NCBI GenBank assembly: GCA_003349915.1
Contig: QFXE01000005.1
Coordinates: 1 to 64,000 of the forward strand
DNA from: an endosymbiont of Escarpia spicata
Lineage (GTDB): Bacteria > Pseudomonadota > Gammaproteobacteria > Chromatiales > Chromatiaceae
DNA length: 64,000 bases
Direction: 5' to 3'
Part shown: in pieces, positions 1 through 8,400 of the stretch
How positions within the stretch are numbered: the first letter of the stretch is position 1
How the letters are laid out: every line of letters starts with the position of its first letter
Made by a program: the position numbers and the translations under genes
Notes under the pieces: model-generated
Database searches by the model: none
The model's input: only the letters and a program-made list of their open reading frames with translations
What the model was told of the DNA's origin: nothing

Positions 1-62
1 GTCCGAATACCGGGGTCCATTTCTCCTAAAATACTTCGACAGACACAAGATGGAGATTAGTC

Positions 63-710
63 ATGAAAGTGATGCGAAAAGCAGGATTGATACTGTGTGG
101 AATAACATTTGTTTATGCTTCTGCATTTGCTGGTGAATTTATCGGAGTGGATCCACTATTTAAAAACGGCAATTTAATTACGCCGCATTTTGAAATGTTG
201 GACGACGATGCGGATGATTATCCCGACAGGTTCAAAATTTCCTTCAAAGTATGGACGGCCGGCACCACTACTTATATACGAAGGACACGGGTACGCACCT
301 TTTTATTCCCACAAACACCCTGCACTTCCCCTGCCTGGGAAGATCATGACTTCGATCTAAAGTTCACCGGGACCACCGCTGTCAGCCGGGTTCACACTGC
401 AGTGTCACTCTATTCAGAGTGTGAAGAGACCGGAAGTGGCGACTATAAGGAGAGCATTCGGACAGTGCTCTATTCTGGCAATGTCGATGATGGTGGAAGC
501 TGGATGCGGACATGGGCTGGACCAAATCTTTTAGGTATGAACCATGTGGACTGGGATTCTGATGGTACCAACGAGATGATGGTCGTGATGGCTGTTGATA
601 AGTCCGGCTTAACCACCTCATTTAGTTCACGAGTGGTTTTCGTTGATCCCTCTAATGGCACGGTCGAATCTGATAAGACCTACACAAATCTCTATATCGA
701 AAACTATTAA
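63..710 (+). CDS. secreted protein of unknown function
   Basis: I do not recognise this 215-residue protein. It starts with a typical Sec signal peptide (MKVMRKAGLILCGITFVYA, cleavage probably near Ala22), so it should be exported. A ribosome site (GGAGA) lies about 8 bases before the ATG. Near residues 160-170 there is an Asp-rich turn, DWDSDGTNEM, resembling calcium-binding loops of FG-GAP or dockerin type; this is a resemblance only. Two Cys pairs could form disulfides in the periplasm. It converges with the rml operon, and a hairpin lies between the two. The gene looks real from its ribosome site, signal peptide and length. Function unknown. Confidence 0.7.
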   Translation: MKVMRKAGLILCGITFVYASAFAGEFIGVDPLFKNGNLITPHFEMLDDDADDYPDRFKISFKVWTAGTTTYIRRTRVRTFLFPQTPCTSPAWEDHDFDLKFTGTTAVSRVHTAVSLYSECEETGSGDYKESIRTVLYSGNVDDGGSWMRTWAGPNLLGMNHVDWDSDGTNEMMVVMAVDKSGLTTSFSSRVVFVDPSNGTVESDKTYTNLYIENY

Positions 711-741
711 TAAGCAGCATGTCAGTTTTTTATCTCTTGAT

Positions 742-770
742 GCGTTTGGGGCATTTAAGCCCCTAAACGC
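742..770. terminator. hairpin between convergent genes
   Basis: GCGTTTGGGGC and GCCCCTAAACGC form an 11-bp stem with one bulged base around the loop ATTTAA. It lies between the end of the secreted protein gene and the end of rmlD. It is followed on the plus side by the moderately T-rich TCTCGTTCTTC. It probably terminates the upstream plus-strand gene; a role for the rml operon is less clear because no U-run follows in that direction. Confidence 0.5.
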
Positions 771-859
771 TCTCGTTCTTCGACATCCCACTCACCCTGT
801 TTCCGTCCCGCTTTGCTATGCCAACGAGATATGTACATACTCATGCAACAAAATCCCTA

Positions 860-1756
860 CTAGCGTTGTTCTTCCATTACCTGGTCCAGCACCAATTCCC
901 AGTCAGGAAGCACCACACCAAAATGATGTCGCAACTTGGCATTATCCAATCCTGAATAACCTGGTCTCGGTGCAGGAAGTGGATACTCCTCTGTCGTTAT
1001 AGGTTTTACAGATTGGAGTAATATTTTTTCGTCCGCTTCACGCATCAATTCAAATATTGATCTAGAAAAAACATACCATGTTGTCATTCCATCTGAACTC
1101 AGATGGTAGAGTCCCCGCTTCTCATCAACCAAATCCGAATCTACTACGCATTGCGCAACAATTTGGCCGGTTGCTTCTGCGATATGCCGGCACCAGGTCG
1201 GTGCACCATACTGATCATCGACAATCTTAAGTTCCTCACGCTCTTGCGCCAGACGCCGTATTGTCATCAGAAAGTTATGGCCGCGATTGCCATAAACCCA
1301 GCTGGTTCGAAAGATAAGATATCGCCCATCAACTGCCTCAACCGCTTTCTCACCGGCCAGCTTTGTCTTTCCGTAGACACTTAGTGGATTTGTTGGACTC
1401 TCTTCTTTGTAGGGTTCGGTTGCTTTGCCATCAAACACGTAATCTGTTGAGTAGTGGATTAGCGTGGCTTTCATGGCCTTTGCTTCCTCTGCCAATACGC
1501 CGGGTGCTGTGCCGTTTACCGCCATGGCAAGTTCATGTTCTTCTTCAGCCTTATCGACAGCTGTATAAGCGGCAGCGTTGATGATCCAGTCAGGTTTAAT
1601 TTCCCGCACAGCTTTGCGAATGGTACCGGGATCTGCAAGGTCAATAGTCAATGATTTTGTTCGGCGACCGATGGTAATGACATCGCCTAGTGTGGTCATG
1701 GCACGCTGAAGTTCCCAGCCGACCTGGCCTTGATCACCGATGATTAATATTCTTTT
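860..1756 (-). CDS. rmlD: dTDP-4-dehydrorhamnose reductase
   Basis: This enzyme reduces dTDP-4-keto-L-rhamnose to dTDP-L-rhamnose with NAD(P)H, the last step of dTDP-rhamnose synthesis in the cytoplasm. The family pattern is clear: [13 protein letters not shown] (Rossmann glycine motif), INAAAYTAVDKAE, STDYVFDG, YGKTKLAGE (YxxxK catalytic pair) and FRTSWVYG. The first ATG, at 1699, lies after the nucleotide-binding motif, so translation must begin further upstream. The frame stays open into the end of rmlC but holds no ATG, GTG or TTG near the expected start, only AAA, AGA, ATA or ATT. The start given here (1756) is where family alignment would put the first residue. It may instead be made as a fusion with RmlC by slippage on the A10 run. 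Confidence 0.88.
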   Translation of the reverse strand, partial: KRILIIGDQGQVGWELQRAMTTLGDVITIGRRTKSLTIDLADPGTIRKAVREIKPDWIINAAAYTAVDKAEEEHELAMAVNGTAPGVLAEEAKAMKATLIHYSTDYVFDGKATEPYKEESPTNPLSVYGKTKLAGEKAVEAVDGRYLIFRTSWVYGNRGHNFLMTIRRLAQEREELKIVDDQYGAPTWCRHIAEATGQIVAQCVVDSDLVDEKRGLYHLSSDGMTTWYVFSRSIFELMREADEKILLQSVKPITTEEYPLPAPRPGYSGLDNAKLRHHFGVVLPDWELVLDQVMEEQR

Positions 1757-2331
1757 TTTTTTCGCGGCAATACAATTACTTTGATTAATGGTAACCGCTC
1801 AATGGGGAAATCTTTTAAGCGTATACCTTCCTGGTCCTTAGCTGAGAGTTCCGGGTTATCAATCGGCCAATCGATAGCCAAGTCAAGATCATTCCAAAGT
1901 ATGCTGCCTTCAGCCCCTGGGTTGTAACGGTCGGTACATTTGTAGCTGAACAGGGCCGTCTCGCTGGTTACACAGAAGCCGTGGGCAAAACCCTCGGGAA
2001 TGTAGATCAGCCGTCTGTTTTCAGATGAAAGACTTACCGATGCCCACTGTCCAAATGTGGGTGAACCACGACGAATATCAACAGCTACATCGTAAACCTC
2101 ACCCTGAAGGACAGTAACGAGTTTCCCTTGGGCATTGGGATTCTGAAAATGCAGCCCGCGCAGCACCCCTCGACGTGACATGGAGAGGTTATCCTGCACA
2201 AAGTCAGACGTAATCCCCGCTTCGGTATACAGTTGCTTATTCCAGGTTTCCGCGAAGAAGCCACGCTCATCACCAAAAATTTTCGGCTCGATAATCAATA
2301 CGCCCGGCAACTCTGTTTCGATAACTTTCAT
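1744..2331 (-). CDS. rmlC: dTDP-4-dehydrorhamnose 3,5-epimerase
   Basis: RmlC epimerises C3 and C5 of dTDP-4-keto-6-deoxyglucose in the dTDP-L-rhamnose pathway. The protein has 195 residues, close to the usual 180-190. It shows the cupin signature: [20 protein letters not shown] with the catalytic His, [19 protein letters not shown], and [11 protein letters not shown]. Its start overlaps the end of rmlA by 4 bases (ATGA type). Its last codons (RKKKEY) are encoded by a run of ten A bases, 1753-1762, that also lies inside the open frame of rmlD. Confidence 0.95.
   Translation of the reverse strand: MKVIETELPGVLIIEPKIFGDERGFFAETWNKQLYTEAGITSDFVQDNLSMSRRGVLRGLHFQNPNAQGKLVTVLQGEVYDVAVDIRRGSPTFGQWASVSLSSENRRLIYIPEGFAHGFCVTSETALFSYKCTDRYNPGAEGSILWNDLDLAIDWPIDNPELSAKDQEGIRLKDFPIERLPLIKVIVLPRKKKEY
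1753..1762 (-). other. A10 homopolymer at rmlC/rmlD junction (possible slippage site)
   Basis: On the coding strand ten consecutive A bases sit six codons before the rmlC stop. The rmlD frame is -1 relative to rmlC here. Slippage back by one base, or one extra A in the transcript, would join the two proteins in frame. rmlD has no standard start codon that would keep its Rossmann motif. Confidence 0.5.
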
Positions 2332-3209
2332 TCTAATTTCAGACCTTCTTTGAGCAATCTTTCCAGATACACCCCATAGCTGTTTTTTGACAATGCGGCT
2401 GCCTGTTTTTCCAGTGCTTCATCATCAATCCACCGACTTCTCCAGGCTATCTCTTCCGGGCAGGATATTTTTAACCCCTGACGAAGTTCCAGAGTCTGTA
2501 CAAACTGACTGGCTGCAAGCAATGAATCATAGGTACCTGTATCCAGCCATGCAGAACCTCTTCCCAACAGATGAACATTGAGTTGCTCTTTTTCCAGGTA
2601 TATACGGTTGATATCAGTTATCTCCAACTCACCACGTGGAGATGGTTTTAATGATTTAGCGATTTCCACGACCTGTTTGTCATAAAAATAGAGGCCGGTT
2701 ACCGCAAAATTCGAACGTGGATTCTCCGGCTTCTCCTCAAGACTGATTGCATGACCACTGCCATCAAACTCAATAACCCCGTATCGCTCAGGATCTGTTA
2801 CATGATAGGCAAATACTGTGGCACCATCCCTATGGTTCGCGGCATCAACCAAGATTTCTTTAAGATAGTGTCCGTAGAAGACATTGTCTCCCAGGACCAG
2901 AGCACAGTTATCATCGCCAATAAACTCTTCACCCAGAATAAAGGCCTGCGCCAGCCCTTCAGGCCTGGGCTGAATTTTATACTGAATATTTAGCCCCCAC
3001 TGAGCACCGTCACCAAGGACATCTTCAAAACGCTCTTTGAAGGTAGGTGCAGTGATGACCAGGATATCTCGGACCCCCGCCAGCATGAGGGTGCTTAGCG
3101 GATAGTAGATCATCGGTTTGTCATAGATTGGAAGGAGTTGTTTTGAAACACCTATTGTTACCGGGTGAAGGCGTGTTCCAGAACCACCGGCGAGTATAAT
3201 TCCTTTCAT
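2328..3209 (-). CDS. rmlA: glucose-1-phosphate thymidylyltransferase
   Basis: RmlA makes dTDP-glucose from dTTP and glucose-1-phosphate, the entry step for dTDP-rhamnose. The start used here gives [18 protein letters not shown], the usual N-terminus of the family with the nucleotide-binding GGxGTRL loop, and 293 residues, the normal length. A longer reading from 3236 adds nine residues unlike the family. Other hallmarks are [63 protein letters not shown] and GSAWLDTGT. It is co-directional with rmlB upstream, with an inverted repeat in the gap, and overlaps rmlC. Confidence 0.95.
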   Translation of the reverse strand: MKGIILAGGSGTRLHPVTIGVSKQLLPIYDKPMIYYPLSTLMLAGVRDILVITAPTFKERFEDVLGDGAQWGLNIQYKIQPRPEGLAQAFILGEEFIGDDNCALVLGDNVFYGHYLKEILVDAANHRDGATVFAYHVTDPERYGVIEFDGSGHAISLEEKPENPRSNFAVTGLYFYDKQVVEIAKSLKPSPRGELEITDINRIYLEKEQLNVHLLGRGSAWLDTGTYDSLLAASQFVQTLELRQGLKISCPEEIAWRSRWIDDEALEKQAAALSKNSYGVYLERLLKEGLKLE

Positions 3210-3269
3210 TGTGTTTCCTGTTTTATAACCCCTCACCCATCTGTGACGGGGGTAGCAAATGACTTTCAG

Positions 3270-3341
3270 GTAGGTCGAATTAGCGAAGCGTAATCCGACG
3301 ATAATTTGATTGTTGGGTTACGCTTCGCTAACCCAACCTAC
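3270..3341. repeat. inverted repeat, family R2 (GTAGGTTGGGTTA type)
   Basis: Two arms of about 30 bases face each other: one begins GTAGGTCGAATTAGCGAAGC and the other ends GCTAACCCAACCTAC. The stem is long and slightly imperfect. It fills the gap between rmlB and rmlA inside the operon. Related sequences occur at 15957-15995 and 45046-45220 in this window, so it is a dispersed intergenic family. Confidence 0.8.
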
Positions 3342-3344
3342 AAT

Positions 3345-4421
3345 TTAGTACATTGTCTTGTTGAGGCCCAGTCGTTCTCTGCGGTAGCTGCCATCCTGCA
3401 CTCTTCGACACCATTCCAGATTATCGAGATACCACTTTACGGTTTTCAGCATACCGCTTTCAAAGGTTTCTTCTGGGACCCAGTCAAGTTCTCTCTTAAT
3501 CTTACTGGAATCGATAGCATAACGCTGATCGTGACCTGGACGATCTTCAACATAGGAAATGAGATCAACGTAGGTATCTATCCCATGGCGGTTGGGAACC
3601 AACTCATCAAGATGGGCACAGAGCGTATGGACCACTTCAAGATTGGTTTTTTCATTGTGACCGCCGATATTGTAGATCTCACCCACTTCGCCTTGGGAAA
3701 GGACTCGATAGAGCGATTTGGCATGATCATCGACATAGAGCCAGTCTCTGATCTGGTCGCCCTTGCCATAGATAGGCAGGGCCTTTCCATCCAGGGCGTT
3801 AAGGATAATCAAGGGTATAAGCTTTTCAGGAAACTGATAGGGACCGTAATTATTGGAACAGTTGGTAATCACCACCGGCAGACCATAAGTCTCATGCCAG
3901 GCTCGTACCAGGTGATCAGATGAGGCCTTGCTGGCTGAATAGGGCGAATTGGGTTCGTATCGGGACTCTTCTGTAAACAAGCCGGTTTCGCCCAAGCTTC
4001 CATAGACTTCATCGGTGGAGACGTGGTGAAAACGGAAGTTTGCCTGTTGTTCTTCACTGAGTCCTGGCCAATAGTTACGAGCCACTTCAAGGAGGTTGCA
4101 AGTGCCAACCACGTTGGTCTGTATGAACTCCGAGGGTCCGTCTATAGAGCGGTCCACATGGGATTCTGCGGCAAGGTGCATGATTGCCGATGGCTGGTGG
4201 CGCAGAAAAATATCGCCCATGACCTCTGCATCACAGATATCAGCCAACTCAAAATGATATCGAGGATCATCAGCGACCGGCATGAGCGAGTCGAGATTTC
4301 CCGCATAGGTCAGTTTGTCGATATTGACAACCGTATGTTCGGTCTCTTCTATCAGATAGCGGATGACTGCCGAGCCGATAAAACCCGCGCCGCCTGTGAT
4401 CAATAGTGTTTCTTTATTCAC
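3345..4421 (-). CDS. rmlB: dTDP-glucose 4,6-dehydratase
   Basis: RmlB converts dTDP-glucose to dTDP-4-keto-6-deoxyglucose using bound NAD+. It is an extended SDR protein with [14 protein letters not shown] (GxxGxxG), [20 protein letters not shown] (catalytic Asp-Glu) and [12 protein letters not shown] (YxxxK). I place the start at a GTG that gives [11 protein letters not shown] and 358 residues, matching the family. The frame stays open upstream to 4586 with a hydrophobic stretch, but that part is unlike RmlB and is probably untranslated. It is the first gene of rmlB-A-C-D. Confidence 0.93.
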   Translation of the reverse strand: MNKETLLITGGAGFIGSAVIRYLIEETEHTVVNIDKLTYAGNLDSLMPVADDPRYHFELADICDAEVMGDIFLRHQPSAIMHLAAESHVDRSIDGPSEFIQTNVVGTCNLLEVARNYWPGLSEEQQANFRFHHVSTDEVYGSLGETGLFTEESRYEPNSPYSASKASSDHLVRAWHETYGLPVVITNCSNNYGPYQFPEKLIPLIILNALDGKALPIYGKGDQIRDWLYVDDHAKSLYRVLSQGEVGEIYNIGGHNEKTNLEVVHTLCAHLDELVPNRHGIDTYVDLISYVEDRPGHDQRYAIDSSKIKRELDWVPEETFESGMLKTVKWYLDNLEWCRRVQDGSYRRERLGLNKTMY

Positions 4422-4687
4422 CTTATTATCTTGATATTCCCTGATTGTGATAATTGTCATCCTGGCCAGACCAAATTGCATCAGCGATGCGATGAGTGCA
4501 ATCACCAGAATATAGATCCTGCCCAAAATACCGCTCCTCGTCGGCCAAAGAGATTGGAAACACTCACAAGAAGGGCAAAAAAACACGATTGGTCAGTCTA
4601 TAGATTTGCGTTCAAAGTATCCAGAAGCCCCCTGTGGATCGCTCATCACTCAAACCCCAACATTCGATTTGATAGGTGTTTTCCCCC

Positions 4688-4716
4688 TTGACCCATCCGC
4701 CTGAAGCGGCTTTAAT
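4688..4716 (+). promoter_or_regulatory. sigma-70 promoter of vapBC
   Basis: TTGACC at 4688-4693 and TTTAAT at 4711-4716 are separated by exactly 17 bases, a good match to -35 and -10 elements. The predicted start of transcription falls in the palindrome just downstream, 40 bases before the vapB ATG. Confidence 0.6.
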
Positions 4717-4737
4717 GTGTATGAATTATGAATACAC
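4717..4737. promoter_or_regulatory. probable VapB operator palindrome
   Basis: GTGTAT and ATACAC are inverted copies separated by nine bases, immediately after the predicted -10 box. VapB-type antitoxins commonly repress their own promoter through such inverted repeats, so autoregulation by the VapBC complex is likely. Confidence 0.55.
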
Positions 4738-4755
4738 TACACACCGGATACTGCC

Positions 4756-4950
4756 ATGCGTACGAATATAGTCATTGATGACGACCTTATGGCTAACGCC
4801 TTGAAGATGACAGGTTTAAAAACAAAGCGCGAAGCCGTGGAACTTGGCCTCAAGACATTGATTAAATTAAAAAAACAAGAACATATTAGACGCTTCAGGG
4901 GTAAGTTGCATTGGAAAGGCAACCTTGATGAGATGAGGTCTGGCAGTTGA
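4756..4950 (+). CDS. vapB: VapB-type antitoxin
   Basis: This 64-residue protein has the VapB (DUF2191-like) plan. An N-terminal DNA-binding strand and helix (MRTNIVIDDDLMANALKMTG, then LKTKREAVELGLKTLIKLKKQ) form a ribbon-helix-helix. A flexible C-terminal tail (FRGKLHWKGNLDEMR) would wrap the toxin. Its stop codon overlaps the start of the next gene, the usual translational coupling of antitoxin and toxin. A promoter and operator lie directly upstream. It should neutralise VapC and repress the operon. Confidence 0.9.
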   Translation: MRTNIVIDDDLMANALKMTGLKTKREAVELGLKTLIKLKKQEHIRRFRGKLHWKGNLDEMRSGS

Positions 4951-5348
4951 TATTTGTCGATTCCAGCGTTTGGATCGATTTCTTCAACGGGACTCAGTCT
5001 GCTGAAACGAACAAACTTGATAGCCTGCTGGGTACAGAACCTATTGGACTTGGAGATTTGGTACTTATTGAGGTTTTGCAGGGATTTAGACATGACCGGG
5101 ACTACAATACCGCTAAGGAATTGCTAACGTCACTCACCGTTTTTGAACTTGGTGGCAAAAATATTGCGATAAATAGTGCTGACAATTTTCGCTTTCTCCG
5201 CAAAAAAGGTGTGACTGTACGGAAAACGGTTGATGTATTAATTGCCACCTTTTGCATTAACAATGACATTCCATTGCTTTATTCAGACAAAGACTTCGAG
5301 CCTTTTCATCTGCACTTAAAGTTACGTAATGCAATTTCTGACACATAA
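4947..5348 (+). CDS. vapC: PIN-domain ribonuclease toxin
   Basis: VapC toxins are Mg2+-dependent endoribonucleases that cut tRNA or rRNA when the antitoxin is lost. The 133-residue protein starts at a TTG inside the TTGA overlap with vapB. It carries the PIN acidic residues: FVDSSVWIDFF (first Asp), an Glu around residue 40 in LVLIEVLQGF, DVLIATFC, and SDKDFEPF at the end. The length is normal and the frame intact, so the module is probably functional. No resident mobile element is visible nearby. Confidence 0.92.
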   Translation: MIFVDSSVWIDFFNGTQSAETNKLDSLLGTEPIGLGDLVLIEVLQGFRHDRDYNTAKELLTSLTVFELGGKNIAINSADNFRFLRKKGVTVRKTVDVLIATFCINNDIPLLYSDKDFEPFHLHLKLRNAISDT

Positions 5349-5420
5349 TCAGCATTTCTCCGCACATGCTGTAATCGGAAGAGCTCCGACCCCAGCACAA
5401 AGTATGCGTAGATTCCTCAA

Positions 5421-8400
5421 ATGACCCAACAGCCAGACCACTCCACTGCCGCTTGGTTTATTGGGTTACTGCCCTACTCCACAAACCTCTATATTGATGC
5501 CGGTGTCCACAGTGTGCGGATCTTGGCCTGCGATTCCACTGATACCGAACTCGGCAGCATTGAAATAGCCAGTAATGAAGATCTCGGCGGTACGATCTGC
5601 CGGCTTGGACTTGACCGACAGCCTGAACAAACGGGTATCACCATCACGGGTAAATTGCAGGAGATCGTTCGTCGCTATATCGGCCAGGGTGAGGTGGTGC
5701 TTGGCTCGGCAGCGCTGTGGTCAGCGGCGCGCAGCCTGCTGCAGGACAAACCACTGGGCATCATCGAAATCTCCGCTTCAGGCTATATGGCCATAGGCGT
5801 CGATATCGAGGGCAATCTCAAGAACGATATGCTGGTGGTCAATCCGCGTTGCGGCGCGGGCTCTGGGGTCAACCTCGACCGCGTACTGCAAAAGCTCAAT
5901 ATCCAACGTGAAGCGGTTGACGCACTGTTGCGCGACTACCTCGGCGAGGAAAACCGCCCGCGCCGTGATGGCGTGGATATCCGTGCTGACCGCTGCGGGG
6001 TGTTTGCCTCTTCGGCGACGATCTCCGACAAGAACCAGGGTATTCCCCTCGATTTCGCCTTGGCGGTGACACTGAAATCCGAGGTGCTCAAGGCCTGTAA
6101 AAAGCTCAAACCCGGTTTTGATACGGTATGGTTGAGCGGCGGCATCTTTGCCTGGCAGTTTGCCCGTGACTGCGCTGGAGATTATCTCGAATCCGTTGGT
6201 ACCGCAGATGTACGCTACGACGAGGGCGGCAGGTTTCCGCTGCTGGGACTACAGTATCTGCGCCAGATCATCGGCGATGGCAACTTCGCCCAACCGGACC
6301 GCCGCGTTGTGCAGACGTCCAGACTCAGCGAATACCCGGCCATGTTTGACGTCAAGGCAGATCTTGAGGCGCGGCGCCTCTACCAGCGTATCCCCAACAT
6401 CGCTCCGACTCATTTTGACGCGGCCCATCTCCGCACCACACCCGTCATGATGGGGCTGGACGTAGGCTCAACCATGGCGAAGCTGATCATCAGCGATGCC
6501 TCGGGTGACACCGTTCTCTACAAGGGTGCCTACTCCAATGCCGGCGATACCATCGATACGATCAAAAAGATCTTTGCCGACATCATAACCAAGGGGGCGA
6601 AAACCCTGCGGATCGGCCAGATCGGCTTGACGGGTAGCGCCCGCTACCAGGTGCAAAAAGCCCTCATAAACATCTACCCACAACTGGCAGACCGCGTTTC
6701 GGTGCTGGTTGAGAACTACGCCCATGCACGGGGTTCCATCGACTATGCCCGTCAACATATCGAACGCCTCAAGGCGAGCGGCATCGACGACATCAATGAG
6801 GACTTCTGCCTGCTGGTCGACATTGGCGGCGAAGACACAAAGATCTCTTCCATTGCGCTGAAAAAGGCCGAACTGTTTGACAATGCGATGAACGTCAAGT
6901 GTTCCGCAGGCACAGGCAGCCTGATCGATACCCTGACCTCTATGTTCTTTCTCGATGACATCAGTGTGGCGAGTGAACTGGCCTTCAATGCCGACAAGGG
7001 TTATGCCATCAACGCCACCTGCGCGGTATTTTTGATGGAGAACGCCCGCAAGCTGCAGGCAGATGGTTATGAACTCGGCGAGATTCTCGCTTCAGCCAAC
7101 TGGGCGATCGTGGAGAACATGGCCAGAAGCCTCTGGAGCCAGATCGAGCTGCCGAAGCACACGGTCGCCCTGCTCCATGGGCAGACCATGCTCAGTGAAC
7201 CTCTGCCACTCGCGGTTGCCCAGCGCATGCAGCGTTATGTGGGCGAAGACATCTACTGCCTGGTGCCACCGGATCCGGGCCACCGCGCCTGTGTCGGACT
7301 GATTAAATCACTGGCAGAGCAGAATACCACCACGGCGCTGGAGATCGAACTTGAGGCCTTTATCGACAAGGATTACAAAAAGAAGATCGTAGTCTGCAAG
7401 GGAGCCGTGTGTGGCGACAAGGCTGCGCGCTGTAATCGCGCGCACCTCACCGGCCTCGGCAATGAGGGCAACCGCTTCACCTTCACCCTCGGCGGTTGCA
7501 CCGCGATCAACGAAGTGCAGGCCATGAAGGGCCTCAAGCGAAAAGGCAGCCCGGACAGCTATAAGCAGATCTGGGACTTTATCAACGACCGCCTGCCCCA
7601 CTCCGATGACCCAAACCGGCTGGTGATACCGCGCAGCTTCGCCGTCTCAGAGTGGGCGATGTTCTTTGCCTCTCTGTTTACACCGCTGGAGATCCCGGTG
7701 GAGGTGGACAATGTGCAGGCGTCCGATGTCATTGATGCCCAACCGCATTTTCACATCGACACCTGTGCCCCGCACATAGGCGCAGTCGGCCAGTTCCTGC
7801 GCTTGGGCGCACAGCCACACGGCATGATTCTGGCCCCACAGATCGAGTTCCTGCCCGCAAAACACTCCCTGGGACGGACCTGCACCATCAACCAGGGTGG
7901 GCTGGCGGTGGCCAAAAAGGTCACTGAATCCAAGCACCCGCAAAGCCGCATCCATCTGTTTTTTCTGGACCTCAAGTTGCAGAATGCGGAGCGGATCGCA
8001 CAGAAGATCTATCCACGCCTACAGCCGGTGTTTGAGTATTACGGCAAGCAGGTTGAGTATGAACAGTTCCGCAACATCGTTGAAGGGGCGATACAGGCCC
8101 AGCAGGGACTCAAAAAGGCGGCCGCCGATTTTGCCACTGAACTGGCCAAACAGGCCCTCAACGATGGGCGCGAAATCGCCCTGGTGATGGGCCGCGAATA
8201 TATCCTCAATCCCGGTATCTATGACAGCCACGTCGGGCGGCTGCTGCGGGACAAGAACATGATGGGCATCCCCAGCTATCTCCTCGATGCTGACTTCAAC
8301 CCCAAATTCAAGCACCTCTACTGGCGCAATCCACACATGATCGCCACCCTGGCCGATGCCTGTAGCAGGCGCGAACTGCACAGGGTAACCGGCCATGCCG

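Larger units (their letters stand above)
4422..4755. other. divergent intergenic region between rmlB and vapB
   Basis: This 334-base gap holds the presumed rml promoter region on the minus strand and the vapBC promoter and operator at its right end (4688-4737). The rmlB reading frame is open back to 4586 and would encode a hydrophobic segment ([16 protein letters not shown]). I see no ribosome site or family match for it. Nothing else is recognisable. Confidence 0.5.

Noticed and set aside
4422-4586. Hydrophobic upstream extension of rmlB considered as a membrane anchor
   Set aside because: RmlB is a soluble enzyme; the GTG at 4421 gives the normal N-terminus, and no ribosome site supports the longer form.
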